Source of the DNA: Streptomyces liangshanensis
GTDB taxonomy: Bacteria; Actinomycetota; Actinomycetes; Streptomycetales; Streptomycetaceae
Direction: 5' to 3'
DNA length: 64,000 bases
Assembly (NCBI RefSeq): GCF_011694815.1
Contig: NZ_CP050177.1
Location: forward strand, 3,417,001-3,481,000
Numbering within the stretch: position 1 is the first letter of the stretch; every line of letters starts with the position of its first letter. Under the pieces are notes generated by a model. It ran no database searches and had not been told where the DNA came from. It saw nothing but the letters and a program-made list of their open reading frames with translations. This document shows, piece after piece, positions 47,786-57,115 of this stretch. The position numbers and the translations under genes are program-made.

Positions 47786-49057
47786 ATGTCCCGTCTCCAC
47801 GACGATCCCTTCCTCCGGGCGCAGTTGGCGATCGCCGCACTGTTCAGCTCGCTGGGGTTCCAGTACGCCACCTGGGCCTCGCGGCTCCCCGCGATCAAGT
47901 CCCATCTCGACCTCAGCGCGGCCGAGGTCGGCCTGCTGCTGATGGCGACCGGCGTCGGCGCGGCGGCGTCGTTCCCGCTGGTGGCCTACCTGATGCGGCG
48001 GCTGGGCTCCCGCCGCCTCTCCCTCGTCTCGGCCGTCGGACTGGCGCTCCTGCTCCTCGTCCTGGCGGAGGCGCCGAACTACCCCGTGGCGCTGCTGATC
48101 ATGGCGGTCGACGGCGCGCTCGTGGCGTGCCTGAACGTCGCCATGAACGCGCAGGGCGCGGCGCTCGAAGTGAAGTACGAGCGCAACGCCATGTCCAAGC
48201 TGCACGCGACGTTCAGCGGCGGTTCGCTGTGCGCCGCGCTCCTGGCGTCGGGCCTGAACACCGTGACGTCCACCGTGCTCGTCCACTTCGCGGTGGCGGC
48301 CGTCCTGCTCCTGCTGCTGACCGCGTACGCGCGACCGGGCCTGCTGGCGCAGGAGCAGCCGGCGGCGGAGGAGAAGACCGAGGCGGCCTCGGAGACGTCG
48401 GGGGCAGCGGGGACCTCAGGGGCTTCGGAGAAGAAGAGCCGCGCCCGGTGGACCCTCCCGGCCGCGATGACGCTGTGGATGGGCGCCGCGATGGCGTTCG
48501 GCACGGTCACCGAGGGCGCCATGAATGACTGGTCGGCGATCTACCTCAGGGACGTCGCCAAGGCCTCGGCGCAGCTCGCGCCCCTCGGCATCGCCGTCGT
48601 CTCCGGGATGATGGTCCTCGCCCGCCTCTTCGCCGACGGCTGGCGCAGCCGCTGGGGCGACGCGCGCATCGTCCGTACCGGCAGCGCGCTGGCCGGCGTG
48701 GGCCTGGCCCTCGCCCTGCTCGCCGGCGGGGTGGTCCCGGCCCTGATCGGCTTCGCCTGCGTCGGCCTCGGCATCGCGGCGGTGACGCCCTGCGTGTACG
48801 TGGCGGCGGCGGCGCAGGGGTCGGACGCGCTGACCCTGGTGGCGACGATGGGCACGGTGGGGCTCCTGGGGGGTCCCCCGGTGATCGGCTTCATCGCCAA
48901 CGGGAGCGGCCTGGTCTGGGGCATGGCGGCGGTGGCGGCCTCGGCGGTCATCGTCTCGCTGTGCAGCACGCAGATCCGCTGGACCCCGCAGCCCAAGAGC
49001 GCGGACCCGGACCCCGGTCCCGGCCCGGACTCACTGGACGACCCGCTGGCGGCCTGA
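47786..49057 (+). CDS. MFS transporter
   Basis: 423 residues, about twelve membrane segments in two halves separated by an acidic/Ser-rich loop (about residues 190-215). It begins LRAQLAIAALFSSLGFQYAT. It is seven bases after the GNAT gene and is the likely exporter of the cluster product. Its 3' end overlaps the convergent acyltransferase gene by 27 bp. Confidence 0.9.
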   Translation: MSRLHDDPFLRAQLAIAALFSSLGFQYATWASRLPAIKSHLDLSAAEVGLLLMATGVGAAASFPLVAYLMRRLGSRRLSLVSAVGLALLLLVLAEAPNYPVALLIMAVDGALVACLNVAMNAQGAALEVKYERNAMSKLHATFSGGSLCAALLASGLNTVTSTVLVHFAVAAVLLLLLTAYARPGLLAQEQPAAEEKTEAASETSGAAGTSGASEKKSRARWTLPAAMTLWMGAAMAFGTVTEGAMNDWSAIYLRDVAKASAQLAPLGIAVVSGMMVLARLFADGWRSRWGDARIVRTGSALAGVGLALALLAGGVVPALIGFACVGLGIAAVTPCVYVAAAAQGSDALTLVATMGTVGLLGGPPVIGFIANGSGLVWGMAAVAASAVIVSLCSTQIRWTPQPKSADPDPGPGPDSLDDPLAA

Positions 49058-50371
49058 CGGCCTCACGGCCCGGCCGCCGGATGTCAGGCGGGTGGTCGTC
49101 ACCAGCGCCGTACCCACGGCGAGGCCCAGGGCGGCCACCACCGGGAAGTGGCCGTCCGGGGCGAAGCCGCGCGTGGCGAAGTGGGCCAGCGCGGCGACGA
49201 CGGTGGCCAGGCCGAGCCACAGGGGCCAGGCGCGGCGCAGGCCGGGGCGTGGCCGCGTACGGTCGTACAGCAGCGCCTGCCACCGCTCCAACGGCCGCAT
49301 TACCAGCAGCAGTCCGACGAGGATCGCGCCGAGCAGCAGCAGCCACGGCACGCGCAGCGCCCACCAGGCCCCGGAGCCGAACGCGGGGTCGGGCGCGATG
49401 CCGGGCAGGTAGAGGGCGGCGGCGACCACCAGCACGGGCAGCATGTGCCACAGGTAGAGCGTCATGCTCGCGCCGCCGACCCGGCGGACGGCGCGCCGGA
49501 CCCGTTCGCGGGCGAGGAACCGCCGTACCGCCGGCGCGACGAGCAGGCACAGGCCGACCTGGGCCACCACCCACGCCAGCATCGCGGCCGACGGGGGGTC
49601 GGTGTTGCTGGGAGTCTGGCCGGTCACCCGGATCAGGCTGACCGGGAACGGCCCGACCGTGATCAGCGCCACGAAGGCGACTCCCCCGCCCGCGGCCATC
49701 AGGAGGGGCACGGACACGCGCCCGTCCCGGGGCAACAGCCCGTCGTGCCAGCAGAATCCCAGCTGGTACGCCACCCCCCACACCAACACGTAGGTGAGCG
49801 CCCCGAGGTGTCCCAGGGGTCCGAGGTACGGGTCGTGCCCCGCCACCAGCGCCCCATCGAGCAGCACGGCCGCACCGCCCATCACCACCGGGACGCGGAC
49901 CCCCCAGCGCCGGTGGGCCGCGTGCAGGGGCGGGGTCAGGGCGCTGAGCAGCAGGTACACCGGCAGGAACCAGAACTGCATCGCCATCGCCCACCCCACC
50001 AGCGCGAGCGTGTCCGGGTCCACGCCGACGGCCGCGCAGATCCCGACGGCGAGCAGGACCGCCCCGCTGTAGACGGCCGCCGGAAGCAGCAGCCGCGCCG
50101 CCCGCCCGCCGACCCACCCGGCCGCCGTACCCCCCGCCGCCCTGGCCCGCGACCAGGAGCCGCCCGCCGCGTGGCCGCCGGCGAGGAAGAACAGCGGCAT
50201 GATCTGGAAGCCGAGCGTCAGCCACTGGGTCCAGGGCACGACCGCCAGCAGCTCCGGCGCCCCGATCTCCTCGCCGGGCCCGCGCACCAGACCGGTGATC
50301 AGCCAATGCCCCAGCACCACCAGGACGATCGCCCACGCGCGGATGAAGTCGACATAGCGGTCTCTGCCCAT
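49031..50371 (-). CDS. Acyltransferase family 3 membrane protein
   Basis: 446 residues, about ten membrane segments. The N-terminal motif YVDFIRAWAIVLVVLGHWL contains the family's R/H active-site positions; FFLAGGHAAGGSW is the second. Such enzymes O-acylate exopolysaccharides or lipids. The acceptor is unknown. It is convergent with the MFS gene. Confidence 0.9.
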   Translation of the reverse strand: MGRDRYVDFIRAWAIVLVVLGHWLITGLVRGPGEEIGAPELLAVVPWTQWLTLGFQIMPLFFLAGGHAAGGSWSRARAAGGTAAGWVGGRAARLLLPAAVYSGAVLLAVGICAAVGVDPDTLALVGWAMAMQFWFLPVYLLLSALTPPLHAAHRRWGVRVPVVMGGAAVLLDGALVAGHDPYLGPLGHLGALTYVLVWGVAYQLGFCWHDGLLPRDGRVSVPLLMAAGGGVAFVALITVGPFPVSLIRVTGQTPSNTDPPSAAMLAWVVAQVGLCLLVAPAVRRFLARERVRRAVRRVGGASMTLYLWHMLPVLVVAAALYLPGIAPDPAFGSGAWWALRVPWLLLLGAILVGLLLVMRPLERWQALLYDRTRPRPGLRRAWPLWLGLATVVAALAHFATRGFAPDGHFPVVAALGLAVGTALVTTTRLTSGGRAVRPSGRQRVVQ

Positions 50372-50494
50372 GCGTCGTCATGCTGGCGCGGATCGGGCGC
50401 GATTCCGCCGGAAGATCCAACACCGCAACCAACTCGTGCCCAGCACGACACCACGCGCCGCCCTCCCTCTCCCCCTCTCTGCCAAACTCACCAC

Positions 50495-51307
50495 ATGGAT
50501 GAGCCCTACACGGACCCTGGCGACCGCGGCTACCTGCTGAACAACCAGCAGGCGGAGGCGGGCGTCCGCTTCGGCGCGCTCGCCGAGCTGTTCGACCCCG
50601 TGACGTTCCGCCACCTCGACCGGCTCGGGCTCGGCCCCGGCATGCGCTGCTGGGAGGTGGGCGCGGGCGGCCCCTCCGTACCCCTCGGGCTGGCCGAGCG
50701 CGTCACACCCACGGGTACGGTGATCGCCACCGACATCGACACGTCCTGGACCCGGGACGTCGCCGGGGGCGCGATCGAGGTGCTGGCCCACGACGTGGCG
50801 GCCGACCCGCCGCCGCCCGGCGTCTTCGACTTCGTGCACGCCCGGCTGGTCCTGGTGCACGTCACCGACCGCGCCGAGGCCCTGCGCCGCATGGTGGGCG
50901 CGCTGCGCCCGGGCGGCTGGCTGCTGCTGGAGGACGCCGATCCCCTGCTGCAACCGCTGCTGTGCCCCGACGAGTCGGGCCCCGAACAGCGCCTCGCCAA
51001 CCGGCTGCGCTCCGGCTTCCGCACCCTGATGGCCGCGCGCGGCGCGGACCTCGCGTACGGCAGGACGCTGCCCCGCGTACTCCGCGAGGCGGGCCTGACG
51101 GAGGTCGGGGCGGACGCGTACTTCCCGATCACGTCACCCGCGTGCGCCGTCCTGGAGGACGCGACGGTACGCCAGATCCGCCCCCGCCTGGTGGCCGAGG
51201 GCCTGGCCACGGACGAGGAGATCGACCACCACCTGACCCACGTCGCCACCGGCACCCTCGACCTGGCCACAGCCCCCTTGATCTCCACCTGGGGCCGCCG
51301 CGCCTAG
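50495..51307 (+). CDS. Class I SAM-dependent methyltransferase
   Basis: 270 residues. SAM-binding motif I is CWEVGAGGPSVPLGLA; acidic motif II is VIATDIDTSW; motif III is GALRPGGWLLLEDADP. The N terminus GYLLNNQQAEAGVRF is common in UbiE/LaeA-like actinobacterial proteins. The substrate is not known. Confidence 0.88.
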   Translation: MDEPYTDPGDRGYLLNNQQAEAGVRFGALAELFDPVTFRHLDRLGLGPGMRCWEVGAGGPSVPLGLAERVTPTGTVIATDIDTSWTRDVAGGAIEVLAHDVAADPPPPGVFDFVHARLVLVHVTDRAEALRRMVGALRPGGWLLLEDADPLLQPLLCPDESGPEQRLANRLRSGFRTLMAARGADLAYGRTLPRVLREAGLTEVGADAYFPITSPACAVLEDATVRQIRPRLVAEGLATDEEIDHHLTHVATGTLDLATAPLISTWGRRA

Positions 51308-51381
51308 GGGCGTGTCCGGCGGTCCCCGGTCGGGCAGGCTGTTCCTGCCGCTGATATGTCCCAGCTCACCGAGGAGCCGTC

Positions 51382-51996
51382 ATGTCCGAGACCTTCCGCC
51401 TCGATCCCGCGAAGACCGCGCTCGTCCTGATCGAGTTCCAGAACGACTTCACCAGCCAGGGCGGGGTGCTCAACGGTGCCGTCGCCGGGGTGATGGAGAA
51501 GACCGGGATGCTCGCGAACACCGTGGCCCTGGCCGCGGCCGCGCGCGCCGCGGGAGTCACCGTCATGCACGCGCCCATCACATTCGCCCCCGGCTACGGC
51601 GAGTTGTCCCGGCACCCGTACGGGATCCTCAAGGGAGTCGTGGACGGCTCGGCCTTCGTGAAGGGCTCCTGGGGCGCCGCGATCGTGGACGAACTCACCC
51701 CGGCCGACGGCGACATCGTGATCGAGGGCAAACGCGGCCTCGACACCTTCGCCAGCACCAACCTCGACTTCATCCTGCGCAACAAGGGCATCGAGACGAT
51801 CATCCTCGGCGGCTTCCTCACCAACTGCTGCGTCGAGTCGACGATGCGCACCGGCTACGAACACGGCTACCGCGTCATCACCCTGCCCGACTGCGTCGCC
51901 GCCACCTCCCAGGAAGAACACGACAACGCCCTCACCTACGACTACCCCATGTTCTCCCTGCCCATGACGTCGCCCGAGGTCATCGCCGCCCTCTGA
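51382..51996 (+). CDS. Cysteine hydrolase, isochorismatase family
   Basis: 204 residues. The catalytic triad is readable: Asp in LIEFQNDF, Lys in IEGKRGLDTF, Cys in GGFLTNCCVESTMR. The family includes nicotinamidases, ureidoacrylate and biuret amidohydrolases. I cannot specify the substrate. GAGGAG lies about 11 bases before ATG. Confidence 0.9.
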   Translation: MSETFRLDPAKTALVLIEFQNDFTSQGGVLNGAVAGVMEKTGMLANTVALAAAARAAGVTVMHAPITFAPGYGELSRHPYGILKGVVDGSAFVKGSWGAAIVDELTPADGDIVIEGKRGLDTFASTNLDFILRNKGIETIILGGFLTNCCVESTMRTGYEHGYRVITLPDCVAATSQEEHDNALTYDYPMFSLPMTSPEVIAAL

Positions 51997-52234
51997 CCGT
52001 ACGACCGGACCCGCACCGGTCTCCCCTCCCGCCCCCGTATCCGGGTGATACGGTCCCGCCGCTCGTGCGGCTCTCCCTGCCCCGGAGGCGGGACCGGCAC
52101 TACCGTGGCAGGCTGTTTGTTGCCGTTGACAGGCCCGGACAACGCGACGCGAACGACACGAATGCGGAGATCCGCACGGCAGAGCCGCTCTCCCCGATCG
52201 CGATCCGGCGCATCCTTCGGACGAGGAGCCCCGC

Positions 52235-52633
52235 ATGCCTGACGCAGCCAAGCAACCGGCCGGCAAGGTCAGCGACCTCACACAAAGGGTCTTCGGAAAC
52301 CTCGACGCCGGCGATGTCGAGGCCTTCATGAAGCCGTTCGACGAGAACTGCACCGTCATCTTCGGAAATCTGGCCCCGGTCACGGGAACGACCGCGCTCC
52401 GCGGCCTGGTGGACCAGTTGCGCAGCGTGGTCAAGACGTTCCACCACGGCGTCGTCCACGAGTGGATCGCCGGCCCCGACACCATCCTGGAACTGGCGAT
52501 GGTCTACGAGCGCCACGACGGCAGGAAGGTCGACCTGCCCTGCGCCGCCGTCCTCACCGTGAACGACAAGGGACTGGTCTCCGATTGGCGAATCTTCCTG
52601 GACCCGGCTCCGCTCTACGCCGAACAGGAGTAG
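52235..52633 (+). CDS. NTF2-like (SnoaL-type) protein
   Basis: 132 residues with the NTF2 pattern: VFGNLDAGDVEAFMKPFDEN, then FGNLAPVTGTTALRGLVDQL and LVSDWRIFLDPAPLY. ACGAGGAGCC precedes the ATG. It is the last core-genome gene before the island. The 238-bp gap upstream (51997-52234) shows no gene. Confidence 0.83.
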   Translation: MPDAAKQPAGKVSDLTQRVFGNLDAGDVEAFMKPFDENCTVIFGNLAPVTGTTALRGLVDQLRSVVKTFHHGVVHEWIAGPDTILELAMVYERHDGRKVDLPCAAVLTVNDKGLVSDWRIFLDPAPLYAEQE

Positions 52634-52708
52634 CGATGAAGAGTACGAGCGGGCCGGCACCGCTCTCTCCGACCGCCGAGCCGGCACCCCGGCCGCACAG
52701 GGCGCGGG

Positions 52709-52798
52709 AATAGCAAAAGCCCCAGGTCATGGCGAGATGTCCTGGGGCTTCTACAGAGCCGCCTTCGGGATTCGAACCCGAGACCTACGCATTACGAG
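52709..52798. repeat. Left attachment repeat with partial tRNA-Thr copy
   Basis: Identical to 61104-61193 except one base (CTTCT versus CTTCC). It includes the hairpin AAGCCCCAGG / CCTGGGGCTT (52717-52750) and tRNA bases 52757-52798 up to the anticodon loop. It is not a working tRNA because the 5' half is missing. The next 130 bp (52799-52927) hold GGTCC/GGACC words that may be integrase arm sites. Confidence 0.9.
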
Positions 52799-52927
52799 CT
52801 GTCCGATCTTGTTCCGGTGTGGTCCACAGCGGTCCGCAAATCAGCTCGCGTTGCAGGTCACGCCACGCGCCGGACGTCCACGGACCAGCCCGTACTGCGC
52901 CGGATTAGGCAGCAACCGAGACTGAAC

Positions 52928-53388
52928 CTAAGACTGGCCCCATCCGTACAGCTCCCGTCCACTCGAAGGGCAGGAGGCCGCCCGGCGGGCCAGCTGCTGC
53001 CACGACCAGCCATGGCGCTTCAGCAGCCGCCATGTCCCCTCCACCGTGTAGCTGACATGGAACAACCGTCCGATCAGAGTCTTCACCCCGGCCAGTGTCC
53101 CCCGCTGGTCAGCCCAGCCATGGGCGAGCGGACTACGCTTCAACTCCCGCTCCAGCTTCGGAATTTGTTCCGCCGAAAGCTGCGGATGCCCTTCGACCGG
53201 ACACCCTCCTCGCCAGAATCCCGCCACTGACGGCGCCAGCGCTCCACCGACCGCTCGCTCACCCGCAGCCCGGCCGCGGTCTCCCGGCTCTTTGCGCCAC
53301 TCTCAAAACGACCGACCGCATCCAGCCGGATCCGCTCTCTTGCAGCCCTCTTGGCATCGGTCAAACCGCCGCCCTGCACGTATCTCAC
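52928..53388 (-). pseudogene. IS630-family transposase remnant
   Basis: The N-terminal part (53388 downwards) has ERIRLDAVGRFESGAKSRE and LRVSERSVERWRRQWRDSG. After a frameshift near 53198 it continues as GHPQLSAEQIPKLERELK and LIGRLFHVSYTVEGTWRLLK. The catalytic DDE half is missing. It lies just inside the left repeat. Confidence 0.82.
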
Positions 53389-53515
53389 ACCCCACAGCTA
53401 CCGACCCGACTCAGCCCCAGTAAGGCGAACGGCCCGACATCACGCATTCAAGCAATAGCTCCCTCTGTCCGCGTAGTCCACGGGTTGTGCTGACGCTTCA
53501 GAGTTCAAAACATGC

Positions 53516-54604
53516 TTAAACAGCGGCAACGCCTGCACCCCACAAGGACATCTGCACCGGTTCGGAGTCGCCAGGTGTCTGACTTCCGGACAGGGCTGAC
53601 TTGATGCTCTGCCCAATCGCTTGTGCGAGCAGGGGGGGCACCGCATTGCCGATCAGCCTTGCACCTTCTTCACGATTTCCAAGGAAGACAAAATTATCTG
53701 GAAATGACTGAAGGCGCGCCCCTTCGCGAAGAGTGATAGTCCGATGCTCTTCCGGATGACCGAATTTGCCGCGAGTGAAACTGTCGAACCGTGCCGTGAT
53801 CGTCACCGCTGGCTCATTCCACGACAGGCGTCCGTACGTGTCTAGGTGGCGATGGTTCCCCTGGTGGCATGCGAGCTGGAGGTGCTTTGGAAGATACTCT
53901 CGGCCTCCCCCAGGTGGGACGTGCTTGATCCGTTCGATGTTGAGGTCGCTCAGCCTAGCTTCCCTGTAGTGGTTCGCTAGAGATGGATGACTCGACCCGT
54001 CTGCGGGTGGCGACGGAAGGTCTCGAATGGCATCCCCCACAGTGCGCGGGGACGGGGTAATCGCCGCAGGCCAAGAGAAATGCGTGCCGGCCGGAAGTCC
54101 TACTAGGAATGCTCTCCGACGTTTCTGGGGAACGCCATATTGAGAAGCGTCGAGAATTGTTGCATGAACCTGAAATCCTAGATCCTGTGCGGCCTCTTCC
54201 ACGGCCCTCAAAATATGCTTCCCGCGCACACTTTGGATGGCGGCGACATTTTCCATAAGGAATGCACGAGGCCGCACCTCTTCGAGCCAGTCGAGATACC
54301 GAAGGACGAGGAGATTTCTTGGGTCATCTCGCTCTCCTCTGCGCTGAAGGGAGAAGCCCTGGCACGGAGGTCCTCCAGCGAGCAAATCGACTTGGCCGCG
54401 CTTTAGCCCAGCAAGGTCGAGAAGCTCACTCCCGCTGGTAGTGGCGGCGTCAAGCATTTCCGCACGGCATGACAGATTTTTACGATGCGTGTCTACGGCA
54501 ATCTGGCTGTTATCGAAAGCCAGGCGCACTGAATACCCGGCACGGGTAAGCCCTAGGCTGAGCCCACCCGCGCCAGAAAATGCATCGATTGCAGTAAGCG
54601 TCAC
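53516..54604 (-). CDS. DNA (cytosine-5) methyltransferase, second of the cassette
   Basis: 362 residues. Motif I FSGAGGLSLG at 9-18, catalytic motif IV GGPPCQGFS with Cys81, motif VI MENV at 117-120, motif VIII QKRRRAF at 160-166, and motif X IGNAVPP near 328. The variable region between VIII and X should read the target. Its start overlaps the upstream methylase stop by 4 bp (ATGA). A partner methylase beside it suggests an asymmetric target, one enzyme per strand. Confidence 0.94.
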   Translation of the reverse strand: MTLTAIDAFSGAGGLSLGLTRAGYSVRLAFDNSQIAVDTHRKNLSCRAEMLDAATTSGSELLDLAGLKRGQVDLLAGGPPCQGFSLQRRGERDDPRNLLVLRYLDWLEEVRPRAFLMENVAAIQSVRGKHILRAVEEAAQDLGFQVHATILDASQYGVPQKRRRAFLVGLPAGTHFSWPAAITPSPRTVGDAIRDLPSPPADGSSHPSLANHYREARLSDLNIERIKHVPPGGGREYLPKHLQLACHQGNHRHLDTYGRLSWNEPAVTITARFDSFTRGKFGHPEEHRTITLREGARLQSFPDNFVFLGNREEGARLIGNAVPPLLAQAIGQSIKSALSGSQTPGDSEPVQMSLWGAGVAAV

Positions 54605-55767
54605 GGAGTCAGCAACCCTCCGCGCCGGCGGATACCCGGGATCAGCACCGAGAAGCTGCTACCAACTGGCTTGTCAGCCACCTCGAAGAGGCCTACCTCG
54701 GATTCCACGGGTGGCATACCTGCTGCGATATGTTCACCGAAAGCCTGAGCAGCCAGCGGAGGCACCGCATTTCCGATTTGCTTGTAACGGTCGTCGAAAG
54801 GCCCCTTGAACTGCCAAGTGGCCGGGAACGTCTGCAGGAGTCCGGCTTCCCTTGCAGTCAACCCACGATTTTGCTCAGGGTGGGCAAATCGCCCGCAACT
54901 AGGCGTTCGGCATCGAGCAGTGATTGTCGGCGCCGGGCCAGACCAAGGGAGACGTCCGTACACATCCGTATACCCACCGTGGGACCCACGCGTGCGGTCC
55001 AAGCACTCCGGACCGACCCCAGGGGGACGCGATCCGCCGTCCTGAGGGACCTGCTTCAGAATCTCGATCGTGGATGGCCGGTGCCGCGATGTGACATGCA
55101 TCGGGTCGTCAGGATTCGCCTCACCGCTGGAAATATGGGGTAGCTGACCAATCCATTCCTTGACGGTGGCAAACGTTTCTGGCGTGTTTCGAATCGAGGG
55201 AAACGTTGGCATTTGATGCAAAGATGCCAGCACTACGGTCCGGAAGCGTTCTTGTGGAACACCAAGCTGAGCCATGTTCATAATCCGCGCCCGAACGCGG
55301 TAGCCCGCTTTCTCCAGCTTCGAACGAAATTCGTCGAACAAATCCCATGATCGAGCCGACACGAGGTCAGCGACGTTCTCGACCATAACGACATCTGGTT
55401 TGAGTGTGGCCGCCAAATCACCGAACACGCTGAAAAGTTGGTTCCGCCCTTTGCGGTCGCCACGTGTTTTGACGTGTGACGAGAAGCCCTGGCACGGCGG
55501 CCCGCCAGAGAGCAGGAACGACCGAGAACCGACTGATTCGCGGATCTGCGCTGCCCACGAACGCCGAGCGGCAGGGTCCTGCAGCGTCAGCAGGTCCATA
55601 TCGTCCGGCGTGTGGCCGATGTTGGCAGCGTAAGTAGCGTTGGCCCAACGGTCGTTGTCTGCGGCGTAGACCGCCTCAAACTGGCCTGTTGCTGCCAGGC
55701 CGGCCGACATGCCGCCGCAACCACTGAAGAGGTCGGCGTATGCCCAACCGGGTTCACCCTTGTCCAT
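54601..55767 (-). CDS. DNA (cytosine-5) methyltransferase, first of the cassette
   Basis: 388 residues. Motif I ADLFSGCGGMSAG, catalytic Cys92 in GGPPCQGFSSH, motif VI VENV at 129-132, motif VIII QERFRTVVLA, motif X IGNAVPP. The ATG at 55767 (MDKGEPGWAYADLFSG) puts motif I near the N terminus as in the family; longer readings are not homologous. Clearly diverged from its partner, so not a recent duplicate. Confidence 0.92.
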   Translation of the reverse strand: MDKGEPGWAYADLFSGCGGMSAGLAATGQFEAVYAADNDRWANATYAANIGHTPDDMDLLTLQDPAARRSWAAQIRESVGSRSFLLSGGPPCQGFSSHVKTRGDRKGRNQLFSVFGDLAATLKPDVVMVENVADLVSARSWDLFDEFRSKLEKAGYRVRARIMNMAQLGVPQERFRTVVLASLHQMPTFPSIRNTPETFATVKEWIGQLPHISSGEANPDDPMHVTSRHRPSTIEILKQVPQDGGSRPPGVGPECLDRTRGSHGGYTDVYGRLPWSGPAPTITARCRTPSCGRFAHPEQNRGLTAREAGLLQTFPATWQFKGPFDDRYKQIGNAVPPLAAQAFGEHIAAGMPPVESEVGLFEVADKPVGSSFSVLIPGIRRRGGLLTP

Positions 55768-55800
55768 GGGATAGATCCTAAGAGCTCGGACTGACAGCGC

Positions 55801-55884
55801 GGTCTCTGGCGCACCCTCTGAGACCATCGGACCTCGAGGGTGAGCCGGCACAGCCATGGGGACATGACGGCGTGTTGATAACAC
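55801..55884. promoter_or_regulatory. Inverted repeats in the gap before the methyltransferase pair
   Basis: The 152-bp gap between the McrC-like and methylase genes holds GTGTTGATAACAC (55872-55884, 5-bp arms) and GGTCTC-13-GAGACC (55801-55825). The other joints in the cassette are tight, so this gap may carry a separate methylase promoter and operator. Confidence 0.4.
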
Positions 55885-55919
55885 AGCATGCCTCACCGAT
55901 CATCCCGACGTGAGCTAAA

Positions 55920-57113
55920 TCACTGCGCCAGCCTCGCGGTCCACTGACCGATCAGGTCGCTCATCACATCCGCTCGCGTGGGATCGACTGCGATGACGTC
56001 CACAGAACACCCCGTGCTGATGCGACCTAGTCTGCGGATGCCTGGCGGGCCATGTAGAGCCGGTGCCACCAGTGCAGCAGCGTCGGCCGCGCAGGCTCCA
56101 GCGTGAGAGATCAGTTGATATATAGCGTCTTCGGTGACCTTTTCTCCTGACTTCCTATACTTGGCATCGAGTAGTCCGATCCTAGTCGCGCTCCGGATCA
56201 CGATGTCCGGATCAGCTCTTTTGGCTACAGGTAGTGGCTCTCCCTCTATTGCGTGAAACAAAGAAATTTTCTGCGATTTCCCATCCGTCACGGTGCAGTT
56301 GGTGGGTGTCGTATTCCGACAGATGGTGCGCACAGCTTCCTCGAAGATTCGGTCGATGTTCACCCAGGCGCTGAACGGCGAATTACCCGCATTTCGGAAG
56401 TTGAATGGCACGCCGCGGATCAGGGTCTTGGCTACTTCCAAGGTCTCTTTCAGGCTTGCGCTGATGTTAGGAGAAGGTGACGTAAGTGTTGGTTCGACAA
56501 GCATCTTCGCTCCCGAAAGCATTTGGATGCATCGCTGTACGGCCGCTCTTTCCTCATCGTATTTATTCAGCAGATGTTCGGCCCGGAGGCATGCGGACAA
56601 AAGATACCTATTTATCTCTGTATCTTCGGTTAGATTGCGATATCGTATTGCCAGCAAGTCGTGTCGTCCGCGACTCCACAAATTGCGAACCGTTTCGCCG
56701 ACGTGGATTTTTCCTCTGACACGATTACTGTAGGCGGAGGTGGCTGTGTACTGCTTTTGCGGCCCCAACGCCAACTCCCTCTCGATCATGTCGGAGAATG
56801 CTCGCGCAACTGACGCGAGCGGAGGCAGAATTGAACCGGATTGTGCCGCTTGTGAGGCTTGCCGTCGGCCGCTGGAGGACAAACTGAGACACGCATCAAC
56901 AGTTCCAGGAATCATCTCCTCGATAGTAATAATGAGGTTTTCGTGGACGACGAGAGTGCCAGCATAGGGGCCGATTTCGAGGTCGTAGCCGAAACGATTT
57001 GGCCGCACAGAGGCCACTTTGCCTTGAACCCATGAAAGCTGAGACAGCTCTTCGAGGGAAAATCCAACCTCTTCATGCGTGAGTTGAACGCGTCCGTATG
57101 TGGTGGCTCTCAC
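55920..57113 (-). CDS. McrC-like restriction endonuclease subunit
   Basis: 397 residues. The PD-(D/E)xK centre is readable at PDIVI (Asp303) and LLDAKYRK (Asp316, Lys318). The McrC-type middle includes RGKIHVGETV and LTEDTEINRYLLSACLR. Codons rare in Streptomyces (ATA, AGG, CTA, CGA) are frequent, for instance around 56600-56650, as expected for imported DNA. It starts two bases after the McrB-like stop. Confidence 0.9.
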   Translation of the reverse strand: MRATTYGRVQLTHEEVGFSLEELSQLSWVQGKVASVRPNRFGYDLEIGPYAGTLVVHENLIITIEEMIPGTVDACLSLSSSGRRQASQAAQSGSILPPLASVARAFSDMIERELALGPQKQYTATSAYSNRVRGKIHVGETVRNLWSRGRHDLLAIRYRNLTEDTEINRYLLSACLRAEHLLNKYDEERAAVQRCIQMLSGAKMLVEPTLTSPSPNISASLKETLEVAKTLIRGVPFNFRNAGNSPFSAWVNIDRIFEEAVRTICRNTTPTNCTVTDGKSQKISLFHAIEGEPLPVAKRADPDIVIRSATRIGLLDAKYRKSGEKVTEDAIYQLISHAGACAADAAALVAPALHGPPGIRRLGRISTGCSVDVIAVDPTRADVMSDLIGQWTARLAQ

Positions 57114-57115
57114 AT

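Noticed and set aside
43560..49057. Siderophore cluster of the desferrioxamine type
   Set aside because: A PLP decarboxylase and acyltransferase are present, but there is no flavin hydroxylase for N-hydroxylation and no NIS synthetase.
52757..52798. Possible second tRNA-Thr gene
   Set aside because: Only the 3' half up to the anticodon loop is present; it is an attachment-site duplicate.
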